Below the pieces are notes generated by a model that was not told where the DNA came from, searched no databases, and worked only from the letters and a program-made list of their open reading frames with translations. The position numbers and the translations under genes were made by a program. From the NCBI GenBank assembly GCA_963965975.1, contig OZ014411.1, positions 24,225,249-24,289,248 on the forward strand: a DNA stretch of 64,000 nt. The letters are read 5' to 3'. Within the stretch, counting starts at the first letter, position 1; each line of letters begins with the position of its first letter. Of this stretch, positions 61,601 to 64,000 are shown in pieces. Source of the DNA: Xestospongia bergquistia. Taxonomy: Eukaryota; Porifera; Demospongiae; Haplosclerida; Petrosiidae.

Positions 61601-63889
61601 ATATTATATTTAGATTGTGAAGACAATCATTAAAATCACAGTGTTCGTTGTCATTATGCATACAATTAATAACATGTCAAAATCTCATATTAGTAACTCA
61701 CCTATCTCAATAGCTATAACCAAACATTCACAAAACCACTCAGCTCTCATATCAAGTTCATCTGATGAAGTACAATATTTATAAGCACAAGCATAATCAG
61801 TGACAGCATGACGTAAACAGTCTATAGGATAAGTAGGCTTCCCAGGAGGTCTACGATGTGCTGCAATCTGTCTATAGGCCTCTGCTCGTTTGTGATATGC
61901 CTTTCAGATTTGATGAGAGGGTGTGTGTGTGTGTGTGAGAGAGAGAGAGAATCATAAAATAGAACTTCTACATACAATGTATATGCCTAGTATGTTCAAA
62001 ATACAATTACATATACATTACAATATACCTGGTAAAATGTTGGATCTATATCAATGGCATCATTAGCACACTCTACAGTACCTTCAGGTACATCACTCTC
62101 ATAATACCCAATAGCCATATTGAATACTAAGAGCTTGATATCATCTTCAATTTCAGGTATTTTGTGAGGAAAATTGGCACAGATCCAGTCAAATTTCATG
62201 TGACTTTTGCCATATATACTAAGAGATTCCGAGTACTTCTTATCACGAAAGAGATGATTGGCATGGTCTCTCTCAGATCGAGCTTCATCAACAGCTTTCT
62301 GAAGTAGAGAGAAGAGATGCACAACACATGATAAAGGAGGATGAATAAAATATTTGTACATAGTCCCAGTACAGTAAGGAGGAGTAATACGTACAATGTT
62401 ACAAAAAGATCCATAAATCATACATACAAATAGATGAATGCAGATGTACAAGTATATTTACAATTCATTGACTCAATTTGACTTTGATTGCACACAATGT
62501 CCTTTAACTTACAGTGTATGGAGTGTTAGGTGGAAAAACAGTCATATCACAGCCAAAATGACCGCCTGCCATTTTAGCTAATCCCATTCTCATTAGTTTA
62601 GGCATGTGTTCATAACGAGATTGCCACTTCTCATGTCTCCTCAGTAAACGTTCATATTCTATTATATCAAATTCTTCATCAATATCCATCTCTCTTCTAT
62701 TTTTGGCTCTGGATTTTTCTTCTAGTTGAGGTTTGCTTTTAACATTGAACATCACTGAATCTAAAAAGAGAACAAAAATAAATTTTGATCTATATTTCAA
62801 AAATTATGAAAATAAAACCTATATTGAAAATGTGTTGATGCGTTCATTATGTACATTGTATACATGTACATATACAATACATATACATTTAGATTTTTGC
62901 ATATGTAATACTTGTTTTAAATACAGTACATGTATATGCACTGACTTCTTCATGTATGTGCGTATGCACATTATGACTCAGTCATTTGCTAGAAAAGTAT
63001 TACATGTTTGCATGTTCACATACTTTTAAACAACACCACAAGATACACATGTCCTGTATATGTACAATATCAATATCATTACCTTTTTCAAAAGATTCAT
63101 CTGATATTCTTTCTTTGAGTGCTTCAGAGTGGTTGATGACAAGTGTTCTCCGTTTGTCATCAACATCTGGTTTGGCATAGTCTTCTGCTTTCTTCCCTTG
63201 ATCATCTTTAATAGTTGTATCGATATTAAATTGTAGAAGATGTTGTAAAACCTACAAATTGTACAACCAAACATGTAACATTATTAAGTTGTAATTTGTT
63301 TATGTATATATCAGGCATACAGTAGCAGTGTCTATATATAAGGATAACCTGGATTGTTCATTGAAATGTATTGTCAGAAAATAGAGTATCATACCCAAAA
63401 CATTTAGAATATCTCAATACTTGTCAGTTTTCTTATCTAGGATAATGTCTATGTTGTGACTGATTTATAGGCTAAAGCAATGTTTCTAAACATTAAGTGA
63501 TTTAAATGGAATATCTTAAAAAGTTTGTGCCACTGTGTCATTATGTAGGGATGATGATAGATGATGCCTAATGTATTGTGCATATATAAATATATCACTT
63601 CTTTATTTTGCTTCAATTATATGATAACTTCTAAGTAATTTTTGCTTTAAACAGAAAACTTTTAAAGAGCTATGTTCTTTGTAAATGACATATGAGCAGA
63701 TCGACAAGCACATACATGTGTCCTACACATCAAAGATTTATTATATTATTTATCTAACCTCTAAACTGAATGATGATGGATCAGTTATCATTACTACATG
63801 AAGTGGTGTACGATTATGTTTGTCCACCAGTCTACCATTACTAGGAAACTCAAATCGACTACAAGTGAGGACTAGTATCTTGATGTTCT
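48990..63889 (-). CDS. TRANK1: TRANK1-like: TPR, ankyrin and UvrD-type helicase protein (5' end outside window)
   Basis: Eleven exons on the minus strand: 63889-63759, 63251-63083, 62760-62513, 62298-62029, 61900-61702, 59886-59552, 59362-58753, 58144-58014, 57021-54079, 53784-53167 and 52655-48990. Junction phases agree at every step, giving about 3,100 codons within the window. The order is an ankyrin-like segment, a TPR segment, more ankyrin-like sequence, a poly-lysine stretch, an SF1A helicase core, TPR-like helices, a Q-rich region, a C2H2-like finger and a basic C-terminus. The combination of TPR, ankyrin and a UvrD-like helicase is that of TRANK1, a large and poorly characterised animal protein. 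Biochemical activity is inferred from motifs only. The gene is convergent with copy C and unrelated to the array. Confidence 0.8.
53167..53784 (-). other. TRANK1-like exon with helicase motif VI
   Basis: A 618-nt phase-0 exon. It contains ELKYLYTAITRAKCNLWIYD, which matches SF1A motif VI (Y-x-A-x-T-R-A-K), followed by TPR-like helices. Confidence 0.8.
54079..57021 (-). other. TRANK1-like exon with most of the helicase core
   Basis: Phase-0 exon. It opens VCEILSKYPIDPYVKDRWGK, then a poly-lysine stretch (about 56800-56835). The Walker A motif GRSGTGKTT is near 55704-55730 and the motif II YIDEVQDFTQAE near 54637-54667. Then come GDTAQSIMRG (motif III), NFRSHSG (motif IV) and FEAKGLEFDDV (motif V). 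A long acidic insert separates motif I from motif II. The core looks intact. Confidence 0.85.
57377..57393. repeat. Poly-G run in a TRANK1-like intron
   Basis: Seventeen G in a row. A second run of 12 G is at 57768-57779. The two lie on either side of the hAT remnant. Confidence 0.9.
57430..57675 (-). mobile_element. hAT transposase C-terminal remnant
   Basis: A minus-strand open segment of 81 codons containing NRMECTFSTLCQLKNYLQST and TQERLNHVMLLQTHKD. This matches the form of the hAT dimerisation region (ER-x-FS-x-L-x-x-I-K-x-x-L-R-S-T-M followed by RL). Only the C-terminal end remains, inside a 991-bp intron and in the same orientation as the host gene. Confidence 0.6.
58014..58144 (-). 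other. TRANK1-like ankyrin-type exon, second copy
   Basis: A 131-nt exon encoding HVDIVEAVCSRSTFENRGKL then IDRNTQTPYHYAM. It has the same length and phases as exon 63889-63759, which encodes NIKILVLTCSRFEFPSNGRL then VDKHNRTPLHVVM. Confidence 0.75.
58753..59886 (-). other. TRANK1-like exons between the TPR and helicase parts
   Basis: Exons 59886-59552 and 59362-58753. They include LVKYGATPSADN, LLVYHGAKLDDL and GPLHIAIKLALETG, which are ankyrin-like, and a run of Ser and Thr codons near 58930-58960. Confidence 0.7.
60459..60755. repeat. 50-bp minisatellite in a TRANK1-like intron
   Basis: Units start at 60459, 60509, 60559 and 60609. A half unit follows at 60659, then a unit at 60684 and a partial one. 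Each unit contains CTACACTATA and TATAGTGTA, which are complementary, so every unit can form a hairpin. Confidence 0.9.
61203..61440. repeat. Two direct copies of an about 100-bp sequence
   Basis: 'ctatacaagtaacatacagt' starts at 61204 and recurs at 61343. Both are followed by 'agtatgagaagtc', 'ccatatttattgta' and 'gaccac'. They lie in the same 1.8-kb intron as the minisatellite. Confidence 0.85.
61702..62298 (-). other. TRANK1-like TPR exons
   Basis: Exons 62298-62029 and 61900-61702 encode ARSERDHANHLFRDKKYSES, AIGYYESDVPEGTVECANDA and then KRAEAYRQIAAHR, with TPR-like spacing of small and aromatic residues. Confidence 0.75.
61920..61950. repeat. (GT)n(GA)n compound microsatellite
   Basis: It lies in the 128-bp intron directly upstream (in gene direction) of exon 61900-61702, close to the splice acceptor. 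Confidence 0.95.
62513..63889 (-). other. TRANK1-like first exons in the window (ankyrin-type and linker)
   Basis: Exon 63889-63759 is ankyrin-like (VDKHNRTPLHVVM). Exon 63251-63083 continues it (VLQHLLQFNIDTTIKDDQGK). Exon 62760-62513 is a charged linker (RREMDIDEEFDIIEYERLLR). The preceding exon lies beyond the right edge of the window. Confidence 0.7.
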
Positions 63890-64000
63890 CTATGCAATAA
63901 AAAAATAGGTATAACAAAAATGACTTTATGTAATATAATTATATAATTTAATACTATGAAATGTACACCATGTATATTACTGAACAGCTAGTGGTCTAGT

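Noticed and set aside
1-64000. tRNA or rRNA genes
   Set aside because: No cloverleaf with A and B boxes and no conserved rRNA stretches were noticed on either strand. A tRNAscan search would settle it.

Overview
The window looks like nuclear DNA of an early-branching animal, most likely a demosponge such as Amphimedon. This is inferred from AT-rich compact DNA, short GT-AG introns, many symmetric phase-1 extracellular-domain exons, and an animal mix of EGF, sushi, Ig, GCC2/GCC3, TIL and Kunitz modules. No database was searched.

The left three quarters hold a tandem array of one large secreted-protein gene family on the plus strand. The order is copy A (736-13392, its 5' end outside the window), copy B (21990-27795, short), copy D (31430-33303, pseudogene) and copy C (35310-48167, complete). 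The copies are separated by spacers that are themselves duplicated. I traced every exon of A, B and C by hand, and each spliced frame stays open and in register. C is 30 exons and 3,037 residues, B is 9 exons and about 1,363 residues, and A has 26 exons here and at least 2,896 residues. The full architecture is: signal peptide, EMI-like segment, seven EGFs, two sushi, EGF, a long core I cannot assign, a coiled-coil hairpin carrying a cysteine-rich loop, a furin-type site, two Ig domains, GCC2/GCC3 repeats, an alternating series of a small cysteine module with TIL and Kunitz domains, and a cysteine-rich tail.

A and C are nearly the same along most of their length, but the cysteine-rich loop at the tip of the hairpin is almost wholly different. 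B has lost that loop. It has also lost everything between the furin site and the last TIL/Kunitz unit, so its predicted mature C-terminal fragment is a compact Kunitz protein. This Kunitz domain has Lys at P1, where A and C have Asn. A carries three copies of a 392-bp TIL exon-pair unit that is single in C.

Mobile elements lie between and within the copies: a minus-strand retroelement fossil in an intron of A, a Penelope-like fragment next to a Ty3/Gypsy fossil downstream of A, and a short inverted-repeat element in the predicted first intron of B.

The right quarter (48990-63889, minus strand, tail to tail with C) holds eleven exons of a TRANK1-like gene whose 5' end is outside the window. 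It has TPR and ankyrin segments, a complete-looking UvrD-type SF1A helicase core, a Q-rich region, a C2H2-like finger and a basic tail. Its introns contain a hAT transposase remnant, a 50-bp minisatellite and several microsatellites.
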